Positions 42,432-52,934 of a stretch of 64,000 bases of DNA are shown piece after piece (within the stretch, counting starts at the first letter, position 1; each line of letters starts with the position of its first letter). The translations under genes and the position numbers were made by a program. A model generated the notes under the pieces. That model was not told the origin of the DNA and searched no databases. It saw only the letters and a program-made list of their open reading frames with translations. Source of the stretch: Prorocentrum cordatum (lineage: Eukaryota; Sar; Dinophyceae; Prorocentrales; Prorocentraceae); the NCBI GenBank assembly GCA_963575745.1, contig CAUYUJ010000899.1, positions 43,910-107,909 on the forward strand, written 5' to 3'.

Positions 42432-43975
42432 GAATCTGAAAAAGGTGCTGCTCAGACTCTTGGGCGCCCCCAGACTCTGGGGGTTTGGGGTTGCTCCGAC
42501 TTTGTCTCTCGCTGTCCGACTGTGTCTCCTCGCTCCTACCCCCTGCCTCCTTCTCCTGGTCCTCCCCCTATTTCCCTCCTCCACCCCTCTTCGCCTGCGT
42601 TTTCCCAGCCCTTTCTCTCTTCCTCTGTTCCTCCTCTCCTCCTCCTCCTCCCCTCCTCAACCTCCTCCTCCTCCTCCTGCTCCTCCTCCTCCTCCTCCTC
42701 CTCCCCCTCCCCCTCCTCCTCCTCCTCCTCCTCCTCCTCCCCCTCCTCCTCCCCAAGAGGCCTCTAAGACGCCCAAGATGGCCTCCAAGACGGCCCTGAA
42801 GCGCCTCAAGAGGACCCCACATCGGTTCAAAAAGGCCCCCAAGATGGCTTCCGACGGCGTCAGACCCGTCAGACGGGCCAGGAACGCTTCAAGATGGCCA
42901 AGGAGAGGCCCCCAAGACGCCCCCATGGCCCCCAAGAGGCCTAAGGAGGCCCCCAAGAGGCTTCCAAGAGGCCCCCGGGAAGCCTCCAGGAGGCCCCACA
43001 AGAGTGCCCAAAGAGGCTCCCAAGAGGCTTCCTCCTCCTCCTCCTCCTCCTCCTCTTCCTCCTCCCTCTCCTGATCCTCCCCCTCAAGCCACACACACAA
43101 TGAAAAAACAAAATAAATCAGCAACAAACAATTCAACAAAAACAAACCTCCCCTCGATAGAAAAAAACACAAACAAAACAAACCTCGGGTAAAAGCAAAG
43201 GACAAAGAAAAACATAACAAAAAACGAGCCCAAAAAACAAACAAAAGCCATCCTCCCCAATTGTTCCCCGAAGAGTTTCCGGAGCGGCTGGGGGAATACA
43301 TAATCAGATAGCTTGGCCAAGCTGGGGCCCAACGTTTGGCCACATAGGCGCTTCTCAAAAAGGCTGGGGGCTGCGGTGATTCGCCGTAGGCGTCTTGGAT
43401 CCGCCGCCCCCTGTGCTTGCCACAGGGGTGGACGGCGTGCCAGACATGTTGCTGCTCTTCTTATTTTCAAACCCTTCCCAGTGGCCTTCGGCCCAGACCG
43501 CCTGCCCTCGGAAGGACCAGAAGGTGTGGCCACATCGCCACTAAGACGGCCCAAATGGCCCAAGATGGCCACCAAGATGCCTCCAAGGCGGCTAGGATCG
43601 CTCCAAGAGAGCCCAAGACGGCCCCAATATGTTTCCAAGACGGCCCAAGATGCAACCGAGGCGTTCCAAGATGGCCCCAAGATGGCCAAGGACGGCCCCA
43701 AAGGCCCCCAAGAGGCTTTTAATGCAGTCCAAGAAGCCTCCAAGGGGACCTGCAGGAAGGCCCGAAGAGGCCAAGACAGCTGATTTCCCGTGGGCTCTTG
43801 ATGGATTTTGACGTTTTCGGCCTGCCGACGGCCCAGTGCCGCCGAAGAGACCCCCAAGATGGCCCCAAGAGCGCCCAAGAGGCCTCCAAGACGGCCCCAC
43901 GACGGCCTCCAGACGGTCCAAAAGGCCCCCAAGGCGCCTCCAAGACGGCCCACGAGAACTCCAAGGCGCCCACTC
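42432..43975 (+). repeat. Left arm of a ~1.4-1.5-kb inverted repeat
   Basis: From AATCTGAAAAAGGTGCTG to GGCGCCCACTCGT this arm is the reverse complement of 47605-48992. Matches run through unique-looking blocks (GCGCTTCTCAAAAAGGCTGG, GGATCCGCCGCCCCCTGTGC, TTTTCAAACCCTTCCCAGTG) as well as CCAAGATGG-type low-complexity DNA. This arm carries a 159-bp insertion that the other lacks. Several 80-190-codon ORFs in both arms are composition artefacts (repeated CCAAGA units). Confidence 0.92.
43086..43249 (+). mobile_element. 159-bp A-rich insertion with 5-bp flanking duplication
   Basis: AAGCC at 43086-43090 and 43245-43249 brackets an A/C-rich segment (ACACACACAATGAAAAAACA ... CAAACAAAAGCC). The other arm, at about 48330, has a single AGCC at the matching position and no insert. 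The insert is almost G-free on the plus strand apart from its central part. It may be a small non-autonomous insertion; deletion from the other arm between AGCC repeats is the alternative. Confidence 0.6.
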
Positions 43976-43977
43976 GT

Positions 43978-44035
43978 CATCGTGGTTGTCGCCATCATCG
44001 TCGTCGTCGTCATCGTCGTCGTCGTCGTCGTGGTC
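43978..44035 (+). repeat. GTC trinucleotide repeat
   Basis: (GTC)n/(ATC)n interrupting the inner end of the left arm. 44045-44200 is C-rich pyrimidine DNA. Confidence 0.9.
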
Positions 44036-44339
44036 GTCAAACCTCTTCCAGTTTCCTAATCAAACCCCTCTCCCTCTCCCTCTCCCTTCCCCCTCCACCA
44101 ACCCCCCCCTCCCCCCTCCCCCCCCCCCTCCACCACCCACCTCAGCCCCCCCTCCACCTCCCCCTCCACTCCCCGTCCAACTCCTCCTCCACCCCTTCGG
44201 ATGTCCCTTGGAACCTTTTTGGGAGCACCCAGGGGGCTCCAGAGGGCCCCAAGAGGGCTCCAAGACGCGCCCCAGAGACCACTGAGAGGTCTCATCCAGA
44301 CGCGCTGATCGATGACACCTACTAGCGGGTTCTGAGGCC

Positions 44340-44880
44340 TCTCTTGGGCCCCTCTTGGGCCCGTTTGGGGGCCCTCTTAGGGCCTTCTTGGAGCCATCAT
44401 GTGGGCCAACGAGGGGCCCAAGAGGGCTCCAAGAGGGCCCCAAGAGGGTTCAGGAGTTATGTACCAGCGGCCGCTGGGTTGGTACATAATTCCTGGGGCC
44501 CTCTTGGAGCCCTCTTGGGGCCCTCTTGGGGCCCTCTTAGGGCCAACCCGGGCCCCAAGAGGGCTCCAAGAGGGCCCTCAGAGAGCCCCAAGAGGGCCCC
44601 AAGAGTGATGTACCAGCGGCCGCTGGGTTGGTACATAATTCCTGGGGCCTTCTTGGGGCCCTCTTAGGGCCAACCAGGGGCCCAAGAGGGTTCCAAGAGG
44701 GCCCTCAGAGGGCCCCAAGAGGGCCCCAGGAATTATGTACCAGCGGCCGCTGGATTGGTACATAATTCCTGGGGCCTTCTTGGGGCCCTCCTAGGGCCAA
44801 CCAGGGGCCCAAGAGGGCTCCAAGAGGGCACTCAGAGGGCCCCAACAGGGCCCTAGGAGTTATGTACCAGCCCAGTCTTA
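44340..44880. repeat. Hairpin-element array 1 (AATTATGTACCAGCGGCCGC units)
   Basis: Three full copies and one half copy, about 130-140 bp apart. Each core is a perfect inverted repeat of 15-bp arms (AGGAATTATGTACCA and TGGTACATAATTCCT) around a 13-base loop, GCGGCCGCTGG(A/G)T. Cores are near 44455-44492, 44608-44645 and 44729-44771; a half core is at 44858-44871. Between cores, GGGGCCCTCTTGGGGCCCTC on one side and GGGCCCAAGAGGGCTCCAAG on the other are also inverted repeats. Confidence 0.92.
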
Positions 44881-44889
44881 GGGACCCCT

Positions 44890-45905
44890 TGGAGCCATCT
44901 TATGGGCCGATGTCCCACGGGGACCACCGGGTAACTCCGATGTCCCACGGGGGATACCGGGTAACTCCGATGTCCCACGGGCCGATGTCCCACGGCGACC
45001 ACCGGGTAATTCCAGCGTCCCACGGGGGACACCGGGTAATTCCGACGTCCCACGGGCCGATGTCCCACGGGGACCACAGGGTAACTCCGATGTCCCACGG
45101 GGACACCGGGTAACTCCGATGTCCCACGGGGGGGCACCAGGTAAATCGTGCCCAGACCCCCCCTTGCAAGGTCGAGTTACCCGATGTCCCCCGGGGGACA
45201 CCGGGTAACTCCGATGTCCCACGGGCCGATGTCCCACGGGGACCACCGGGTAATTCCGATGTCCCACGGGGGACACCGGGTAACTCCGGTGTCCCACGGG
45301 CCGATGTCCCACGGGGACCACCGGGTAACTCCGATGTCCCACGGGGGACACCGGGTAACTCCGATGTCCCACGGGCCGATGTCCCACGGGGACCACCGGG
45401 TAACTCCGATGTCCCACGGGGGACACCGGGTAACTCCGATGTCCCACGGGAGGCCACCGGGTAACCATGCCCAGACCCCCCTTGCAATGTCGAGTTACCC
45501 GATGTCCCCCGGGGGACACCGGGTAACTCCGTCCCACGGGCCGATGTCCCACGGGGACCACCGGGTAACTCCGATGTCCCATGGGGGTCCACCGGTTTAC
45601 TGAATAATGCCGAATGCGCCCCTTGCAAGGTCGACTTACTCGACGCCCCTCGGGGGACACCGGGTAAGTGGGGGGTGTGGAGCGCACCCCCCGCTTACCC
45701 GATGTCCCCCAGGGGACACCGGGTAACTCATGCCCGACTCCCCCCCGTGCAAAGTCGAGTTACCCGATGCCCCCCCCTCGCCACCGGGTAACCCGTGCCT
45801 AACACCCCCCCCTGCAAGGTCGAGTTACCCGATGTCCCCTGGGGGACACCGGGTAAGTGGGGGGTGTGGAGCGCACCCCCCAGTTACCCGATGCTCCCAA
45901 GGGGG
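44890..45905 (+). repeat. GATGTCCCACGGGGGACACCGGGTAACTC minisatellite
   Basis: Units of about 29-31 bp arranged in higher-order groups of three with an added CCGATGTCCCACGG. They are interspersed with GCAAGGTCGAGTTACCCGAT, which puts GGGTAAC and GTTACCC in inverted pairs (for example 45160-45205 and 45480-45520). The long ORFs on both strands are repeat artefacts. Confidence 0.93.
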
Positions 45906-45919
45906 GGCGCCAAATAACT

Positions 45920-45924
45920 TATGC

Positions 45925-45958
<34 letters not shown>

Positions 45959-46110
45959 TGTCGCCGGTCGTCGGTCGCGGGCCGGAAAAATTTGAGGCTT
46001 CGGTCCGTTTCGGGGCCCCCCTGGGCCCCGAGGGCTCCAAACCCCTGGGGAAAAGCAGCAGCAAAACTTACCACTCCAGTTCGAGGCGTCGTCGTCGTCG
46101 TCGCCGTCGT
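45920..46110 (+). repeat. GTC trinucleotide runs
   Basis: (GTC)n at 45925-45975 and 46085-46115, flanking a short unique stretch. Confidence 0.9.
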
Positions 46111-46309
46111 CTGCGGGTCGAGAGCTCCAGGATGGGGCCGAAAGCTCCGGGTTGGGGTCGGGAGCTCCTGGACGGGGTCGAGAGCTCTGGGGTCGAAACA
46201 GGGGCCAGGAAATTTGGTCCAAGTATCGCTGCCTGGTCCTGCAGGGGCTGGGTAAGGGTGCGTTTACACCTCCTCGTCGTCGTCGTCGCCGAGGAGGAGG
46301 AGGAGGGCC

Positions 46310-46870
46310 CCAGGAGTTCTGTACCACCGGCCGCTGGGTTGGTACATAATTCCTGGGGCCTTCTTGGGGCCCTCCTAGGGCCAACCAGGGGCCCAAGAGG
46401 GCCCAACCTTGGAGCCCTCTTGGCGCCCTCTTGGCGCCCTCTTGGGTCCCTCTTGGGGCCTTCTTGGGGCCCTCTTGGGGCCCTCTTGGGGCCCTACAGG
46501 GCCAACCAGGGGTCCGAGAGGGCTCCGAGAGGGCCCTCAGAGGGTCCCAAGAGGGTTCAGGAGTTCTGTACCAGCGGCCGCTGGATTGGTACATAATTCC
46601 TGGGGCCTTCTTGGGGCCCTCTTGGCGCCCTCTTGGGGCCCTCTTGGGGCCCTTTTGGGGCCCTCTTGGGGCCCTCTTAGGGCCCTCTTGGAGCCCTCTC
46701 ATGGGCCAACCAGGGGCCCAGGAGGGCTCCAAGAGGGCCCTCAAAGGGCCCCAAGAGGGCCCCAGGAGTTATGTACCAGCGGCCGCTGGGTTGTTGCACA
46801 ACTCCTGGGGCCCTCTTGGGGCCCTCTCGGAGCCCTCTTGGGGCTCTCTTGGGGCCCTCTTAGGGCCCTC
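46310..46870. repeat. Hairpin-element array 2
   Basis: Cores at about 46315-46355, 46558-46600 and 46765-46808, with the same GTACCAGCGGCCGCTGG centre and CAAGAGGG/CCCTCTTG flanks as array 1. Here the outer arms have drifted (AGGAGTTCTGTACCA; TTGTTGCACAACTCCT). Confidence 0.88.
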
Positions 46871-46884
46871 TCGGGGCCATCTTA

Positions 46885-46970
46885 TGGACGGCGACGACAA
46901 CGACAACGACGACGACGATGACGACGACGACGACGACAACGACGACGACGACGACCACGACGATGGCGGA
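46885..46970 (+). repeat. GAC trinucleotide repeat
   Basis: (GAC)n/(AAC) units. 46971-47250 is mixed, with a TCC-rich part and no supported gene. Confidence 0.92.
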
Positions 46971-47604
46971 GCCGCTTCTGGCCTATCATTCCGTCCTTGA
47001 CCCCTTGCTCAAACTCCTCGTCCTCCTGCTGCTCCTGCTCCTCTGGTTCCTGTTGATCACCTCCTCGTCCTCCTGCCCCTCCTCCTCCTCGACCCAAAGC
47101 TGGCCGTGGGGCTTTGAGATGGCGGCCCCACAAAACATCACCGGGCCTCGGGGTGATATGTTTTTCCTGGGGGGGGCAAGGGCGTCCGCAGACGAGCCCG
47201 CGCTGAGCTGCAGGCTTCTCGGAGCCGCTTCGGGCCTCTGATTCCGTCCTTTCCTCTTGCTCTTCCTCTTGGACTGTTTCCTCGCCCTTTGGGGCCCTTT
47301 TGGGGCCATCTTGAAGTCAGCTTGGGCCGTCTTGGGACCATCTTGTGGACATCTTGGGCCGTCGGACAGCCGAAAAAGAAAACGCGCCCAAATTATTCAA
47401 CAATTGAAGGGAATAAATACAACCATTTGGGCATTTCGGGCTCTCCTGGAGGTCCTCTTGAAGACTTCCTAGACTGTCTAGGAGGCCCCTTGGATCCCCT
47501 TGGGGCCCTTGGGGCCCTCTGTGGCTGTCTTGGGACATCCTGGGGCTATGTCGAATCGTATCGTTGCCATCTTGGACGTTTTGGAGCCGTCTTGAAGGCC
47601 ATCG

Positions 47605-48992
47605 TGGGCGCCTTGGAATTCTCGTGGGCCGTCTTGGAGGCGCCTTGGGGGCCTCTTGGACCGTCTGGAGGCCGTCATGGGGCCGTCTTGGAGGCCTCTT
47701 GGGCGCTCTTGGGGCCATCTTGGGGGTCTCTTCGGCGGCATTGGGCCGTCGGCAGGCCGAAAACGTCAAAATCCATCAAGAGCCCACGGGAAATCAGCTG
47801 TCTTGGCCTCTTCGGGCCTTCCTGCAGATCCCTTTGGAGGCTTCTTGGACTGCATTAAAAGCCTCCTGGGGGCCTTTGGGGCCGTCCTGGGCCATCTTGG
47901 GGCCATCTTGGACGCCTCGGGTGCATCTTGGGCCGTCTTGGAGACATATTGGAGCCGTCTTGGGCTCTCTTGGAGCGATCCTAGCCGCCTTGGAGGCATC
48001 TTGGTGACCATATTGGGCCGTTTGGGCCGTCTTGGTGGCGATGTGGGCCACACCTTCTGGTCCTTCCGAGGGGCAGGCGGTCTGGGCCGAAGGCCACTGG
48101 GAAGGGTTTGAAAATCAGAATCTCAGCAAAATGTCTGGCACGCCGTCCAACCCTGTGGCAAGCACAGGGGGCGGCGGATCCAAGACGCCTACGGCGAATC
48201 ACCGCCGCCCCCAGCCTTTTTGAGAAGCGCCTATGTGGCCAAACGTTGGGCCCCAGCTTGGCCAAACTATCTGATTATGTATTCCCCCAGCCGCTCCGGA
48301 AACTCTTCGGGGAACGCTTGGGGGAGGCTGAGGGGGAGGATCAGGAGAGGGAGGAAGAGGATGAGAAGGAGGAGGAGAGGAGGAGGAGGAGGAGGAGGAG
48401 GAAGCCTCTTGGGAGCCTCTTGGGGCACTCTTGTGGGGCCTCCTGGGGGCTTCCCGGGGAGCCTCTCGGAAGCCTCTTGGGGGCCTCCTTAGGCCTCTTG
48501 GGGGCCGTGGGGGCGTCTTGGGGGCCTCTCCTTGGCAGTCTTAAATCGTTCCTAGCCCGTCTGACGGGTCTGACGCCGTCGGAAGCCGTCTTGGGGGCCT
48601 CTCTGAACCGATGTGGGGTCCTCTTGAGGCGCTTCAGGGCCGTCTTGGAGGCCATATTGGGCGTCTTAGAGGCCTCTTGGGGCCGTCTTTGGGGCCTCCT
48701 GGGCCGTCATGGGGCCATCTTGAAAGCCTCCTGGGCGCACTGGGGGCGAGGAGGAGGAGGAGGAGGAGGAGGAGGTTGAGGAGGAGGAGGAGGAAAAGGA
48801 GGAATAGGAAGAAAAGGACTGGGAAAAGCAGGCGAAGAGGGAGTAGGAAGAGAATCAGGGAGGAGGACCAGGAGAAGGAGGCAGGGGGTATGAGCGAGGA
48901 GACACAGTCGGACAACGAGAGGCAAAGTCGGAGCAACCCCCAACCCCCAGAATCTGGGGGCGCCCCAGAGTCTGAACAGCACTTTTTTCAGA
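47605..48992 (-). repeat. Right arm of the ~1.4-1.5-kb inverted repeat
   Basis: Reverse complement of 42432-43975, lacking the 159-bp A-rich insertion. The homologous segment 47605-47770 also includes the 43800-43975 counterpart. Outer boundary near 48992 at CTGAACAGCACTTTTTTCAG. Confidence 0.92.
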
Positions 48993-49019
48993 TGGCAAAG
49001 ATTTTTAGCCGCGCTTAGC

Positions 49020-49255
49020 CGGGACGTTGCTCTCGCTTGAGCGCGGTGCAAAGATGTTTAAAATCATAAGTTCTAGCCGGGTTTTGCCGCGCATGTGTTT
49101 CGCTTGGGCGTGGCTTACGAATGGCCAAACATGTCTAAACATCCGTATATTCAAGAAAAACTGTCGTGTCTTAAAACATCGTGTCTAAACATGGCTATTC
49201 GTAATAAAAAAAATGTATTGCCGTGGCTCTTTCGTGGCTAATCGTGGCTAGTTCA
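49020..49255 (+). repeat. Degenerate CGTGGCTAAACATG repeat, left block
   Basis: Units such as CGTGTCTAAACATGGC and CGTGGCTAATCGTGGCTAG. The same theme recurs at 50375-50520. Confidence 0.7.
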
Positions 49256-49429
49256 CAACCGCGACCCAGACGGGGGCAACGCGAAACATCGCTGCCCGCA
49301 CGATCAAGCAAATTGCCCCACAAAAGACACACCCACATCGCGCCAGGAGGAGGAAGCGGAGGAGGGGGAAGGAGAAGGAGCAAGAAGAGGAAGAGGGTGC
49401 GGGAGGACATTGGACACGATGATGTCGAG

Positions 49430-50055
49430 CATAACGACTACGACGACGATGGAGAGGAATACGACGTATACGAAAACCAATGCGACGACGACGACGGCGG
49501 CGGCGACGGCGGCGGCGAGGACGACGACGAGGAGGACGACGACGAGGACGACGACGACGACGGCAGAAGGCAACCACCAAGGTAACCGCTTCCGATGGTT
49601 CCCTGAGGCTTCAAAATGACTCCAAGATTGCCCAAGATGTGCCCAGGAAGGCCCCAACACGGCCCCAATAGCGCCCAAGACCGCGCCAAAAACGCCCCAA
49701 TAAGGCGCCAAGAAGCAAATGTCGGGCTCCAGAGGGGGAGGGGAATCCGCGACCCTCCCCTCTGATGATCGATGGCCTCCAAGATGGCCCCATGCTCCGA
49801 AGAAGGCCCCAACAGGGCCCCAAGAGAGTCCCAATAAGGTCCCAAGAGAACCCCAAGAGGGCCCAAGAGGCTTCCAAACTGGCCTCCCCCCGATGGCCCC
49901 AAGAAGCCTCCAACACAATCCCTTTGCGAAAGACTTGCAAAGACCTCGGTGGTTGACTCCTGACGTCGTCGTCGTCGTAGCAGTCGCCGCCGCCGCGTCG
50001 GCCGCCGCCGCCAGTGCCGTCGTCGTCGTCTTCGTCGTCGTCTTCGTCATCGTTC
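49430..50055. repeat. GAC/GTC trinucleotide runs around a CCAAGA-type stretch
   Basis: (GAC)n at 49435-49565 and (GTC)n at 49963-50050, with CCCCAAGAGG-type repeats between. No gene. Confidence 0.8.
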
Positions 50056-50374
50056 TTGCTGTTGTTCGTCTTATTTTTCTCATTCATTTGACGATTATCA
50101 TTATCATTATTCGTCGTGGTGTCCTTGTTCGTCCACATATGTTTTTCCTCTTCATGATCCTCATCTTTCCCCCCTCATCCGCTTCCTCCTCCTCCTCGTC
50201 TCTCCCTCCGTACCTCCTCCTGCTCATCCTCTGGCTGCTCCTCCGTCTTCCTCTTCCTCCTTCCCAAAGTAATGGATAACCCTCATCTGTGTTACACAGC
50301 TTAGAACTTCCACACCGTCATTCGCACATATTCGGATACGTGGCTGCAATTGTGGCATGCAATCCGCTCGTTGG

Positions 50375-50520
50375 TGCCCGTGGCTAAACATGGCTATACG
50401 TGGCTAAATATGGCTAAACGTGGCTAAAAGTCATGCCGTGGCTATTTTGTGGATATTCGTGGCTAAACATGTTTAATTCCGTGGCTCAAAATGATTAAAC
50501 ATGTCTAAAACGCTTAAGAT
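50375..50520 (+). repeat. Degenerate CGTGGCTAAACATG repeat, right block
   Basis: About ten 13-15-bp units: GTGGCTAAACATGGCTATAC, GTGGCTAAATATGGCTAAAC. 50521-51195 shows no supported gene. Confidence 0.85.
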
Positions 50521-51199
50521 ATACACCGTGCCCATCATAACGCCAACGAAACATTGAAAACACATATGATGCGCGGGACATGGAAATAGACACGACCGGA
50601 CACTTGAAAATCGTTTTGACAGTTCCACACCAGCGCGGCCCAATAATAGCCACGAAGCTTTGTCTTCCAGGGCAGGTCTGGACCCCCGGTCCGGACCCCC
50701 CGATCATCCGAACCCTCCCCGGTCCGGACCCCAGGTCTGGACCCCCTAGCTGGTCGGGACACCCGGGTCGGCCAGGACCTCTCGGGCAGGCGCGGGACGA
50801 CGACGACGGCGACGTGCGAGGACGGCGGCGGCTGGGCGGCGGCGGCTAGGCGGTGGAAGCGAGGCAGCGGCCTCACTTAGATATCCGACGATCTGTATTT
50901 TTGCCCGCGACGGCTCATCCGAGCGCGACGGCCCCAAGGCTCGAAAACAACCTCCCCTCCAGAGGCCGAAATCGCGCCGTCGGGGAAGGCGCCGTCGGCG
51001 CTCAAGCCGTCGGGACGCCGCCTTCATCGTCGTCGCTGCCTTCGCTCCTCCCTCTCCCCCTCTCGCTCCCCCTCTCCATTCCCTTCCTCCTCTTCCTCCT
51101 CTTCCTCCCCCTCCTCCCCCCACTCCTGCTCATGTTTTGTGCGCGGTTCAATCCGCGGCCACAACACGCAACAATACTCGTTGGCGCGCCAACTTTTCG

Positions 51200-51315
51200 A
51201 ACGCCCGAACGGGACCGCCCGAAACCGAACCGTCCCGAAGAAAACCGAACCGGCTAACAAACCGGACTGGTGCCGAAACCGAACCGGTGCAACCGAACCG
51301 GCCCGCCGCCTAACC
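51200..51315 (+). repeat. ACCGAACCGG-type repeat
   Basis: CCGAAACCGAACCG units, the same theme as 17165-17335. Confidence 0.8.
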
Positions 51316-51636
51316 GGACCCTTGCTGAGTATGGGTGGCAAGAACTTGCCAATCCTGGAGCACCCGCGCCCAGTGCAAGTGAAACAAATGTTGCGCGGAC
51401 GAGCTCCATATCGCATCGAGTCCTACCCCTGGGCCTGTCTAAGCAACGCACTGCTGCTTAGCACTTTGGCGCTATAAGTGGGCGCAGCCCTTCATGGAGG
51501 AGCACGAAGAGAAGAAGATGAGACGAGGGGGAGCTAAGGGAAAACGCGGGGAGAGTTGTAATAGTAATTGCAGCAGTTGGCTCCTGGAGCAAACTCCCGC
51601 CACTCCCTGGTGCCCCCTTGGGCAGGCGCCCCTGGC

Positions 51637-51753
51637 TCAGACATCCAAGCCGCCCCGGCTGCCCCAGGCCGCCTGCAACGCCGCCGCTCCGTCCCTGCCG
51701 ATGCTGTTGCCCCACAGGTGCAGCTCCTGCAGGCCGGGCAGGGAGGGCAGCGC
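51637..51753 (-). CDS. C-terminal leucine-rich-repeat exon
   Basis: The minus strand reads ALPSLPGLQELHLWGNSIGR, DGAAALQAAWGSRGGLDV and then TGA (51637-51639). LxxLxxLxLxxNxIGxxGAxxL is the ribonuclease-inhibitor type of LRR, and the ending AWG...GLDV followed by a stop fits a protein C-terminus. The frame is open upstream to a possible acceptor GGTCCCAG|GCGATG near 51801, again AG|GC. LRR repeats bind partner proteins; the partner is unknown. Earlier repeats would be on exons at higher coordinates, beyond the minisatellite, and were not found. Confidence 0.55.
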   Translation of the reverse strand, partial: ALPSLPGLQELHLWGNSIGRDGAAALQAAWGSRGGLDV

Positions 51754-51799
51754 CCCCGCCGGGCCCGCGCGCCCCCGTCGGGAAATCGTAATCGCATCG

Positions 51800-51940
51800 C
51801 CTGGGACCGGATCGCTGCGAACCGCAGGCGAATCGAACCGGGAACCGGATCGCGACCTCGCCGAATCGAATCGCGGACCGGATCGCGACCCTGTCGAATC
51901 GAATCGCGAACCGGATCGCGCGACTGGATCGCGGCCCCCG
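51800..51940 (+). repeat. CGAATCGAATCGCGAACCGGATCGCGAC repeat
   Basis: About four units of 28-34 bp with ACCGGATCGCGAC cores. Confidence 0.9.
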
Positions 51941-51974
51941 GACCCCCCCGGCGTGGGCACTCCCCTTCGTGGCC

Positions 51975-52495
51975 GTCCTCCCTCCATCCCTCCTCCCCCC
52001 TCTCTCCCTCCCCCTCCCTCCTCCTCCTCGGGACCCTCGGGGACCCTCCCGGGCCACCCTCCCGGGCCCCCCCCCGCCCTCGAGGACCCTCCCGGGCCCA
52101 CCCTGGGGGACCCTCCCGGGCCACCCTCCCGGGCTTCCCCCCGTCGAGGACCCTCCCCGGCCCACCCTCCCGGGCCCACCCTCCCGGGCCACCCTCCCGG
52201 GCCACCCTCCCCCCTCCATCCCCCCTCCATCCCTCCATCCCTCCTCCCCCCTCTCTCCCTCCCCCTCCCTCCTCCTCCTCCTCCCGTCGCGCTTGCGCGG
52301 GCCCACCCTGCTGGAGGGCTCTCTCGGGCCCCACCCGTCGGGGACCCTCCCGGGCCCATCCTCCCGCCCACCCTCCCAGGCCACCCTCCCGGGCCACTCT
52401 CCCGGGCCCCACCCTCGGGAACCCTCCCGGGCCACCCTCCCGGGCCCACCCTCCCGGGCCACCCTCCCGGGCCACCCTCCCGGGCCACCCCTGAC
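51975..52495 (+). repeat. CCCGGGCCACCCT minisatellite
   Basis: About 30 units of 13-17 bp (CTCCCGGGCCACC), with two CTCCATCCCTCC-rich interruptions. The same unit reappears at 63955-64000, on the far side of the gene cluster. The large Pro- and Gly-rich ORFs here are artefacts. Confidence 0.93.
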
Positions 52496-52543
52496 CCCTG
52501 TATGCGTCATTTTCGCTGTTTGTCCCAGGGGGCCTTCATCAGA

Positions 52544-52565
52544 AATGACGCCCCGAGGCGTCATT
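52544..52565. repeat. Perfect 9-bp hairpin, 4-nt loop
   Basis: AATGACGCC, loop CCGA, GGCGTCATT. An isolated hairpin between the minisatellite and the duplicated block; no T-tract follows, so no terminator role is proposed. Confidence 0.9.
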
Positions 52566-52692
52566 CCTGGAAAATGCTGCGTGCCTTGTCTTTAGACTTG
52601 CGGGACGGTTCGTTCGCCCGCGGCTTGCGATTCCAATCAAATCCTAGGGCCTGGTTAATGGCCCGTGCAGGCCGCAGACGTCGGAAAAACAA

Positions 52693-52800
52693 AAACTAAA
52701 AAAAAATAATCCTCCCTCCATCCATCCATCCATCTCTCCCTCTCTCTCTTTCTCTTTCTTTCTTTCTCTCTCTTTCTCTCTTCCCCCCCCCCTCCGCTCC
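52693..52800 (+). repeat. TCCA/TCTT pyrimidine-rich tract
   Basis: (ATCC)n then (TCTT)n and CTCTCT. Confidence 0.9.
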
Positions 52801-52934
52801 GCCCCATCTGCCGCAATCCGCCACTGTGCCCGCAAGTGGCGACTGAGCGGAACTGTCGCCACTTTTGTGGGTCCTGGCGACGGCAGGGAGAAGAAGGAGA
52901 AACAAGGGAGAGACAGGAGAGAGACACCAACCAA

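Noticed and set aside
44878-45687. 240-270-codon minus-strand ORFs
   Set aside because: Produced by the GATGTCCCACGGG minisatellite; several frames are open at once.
52544-52565. Rho-independent-type terminator
   Set aside because: A perfect hairpin but no T-run follows, and the context is eukaryotic.
51458-52699. 300-400-codon ORFs on both strands, Pro-rich and Gly/Arg-rich
   Set aside because: Composition artefact of the CCCGGGCCACC minisatellite. Only the short LRR segment at 51637-51753 was kept.
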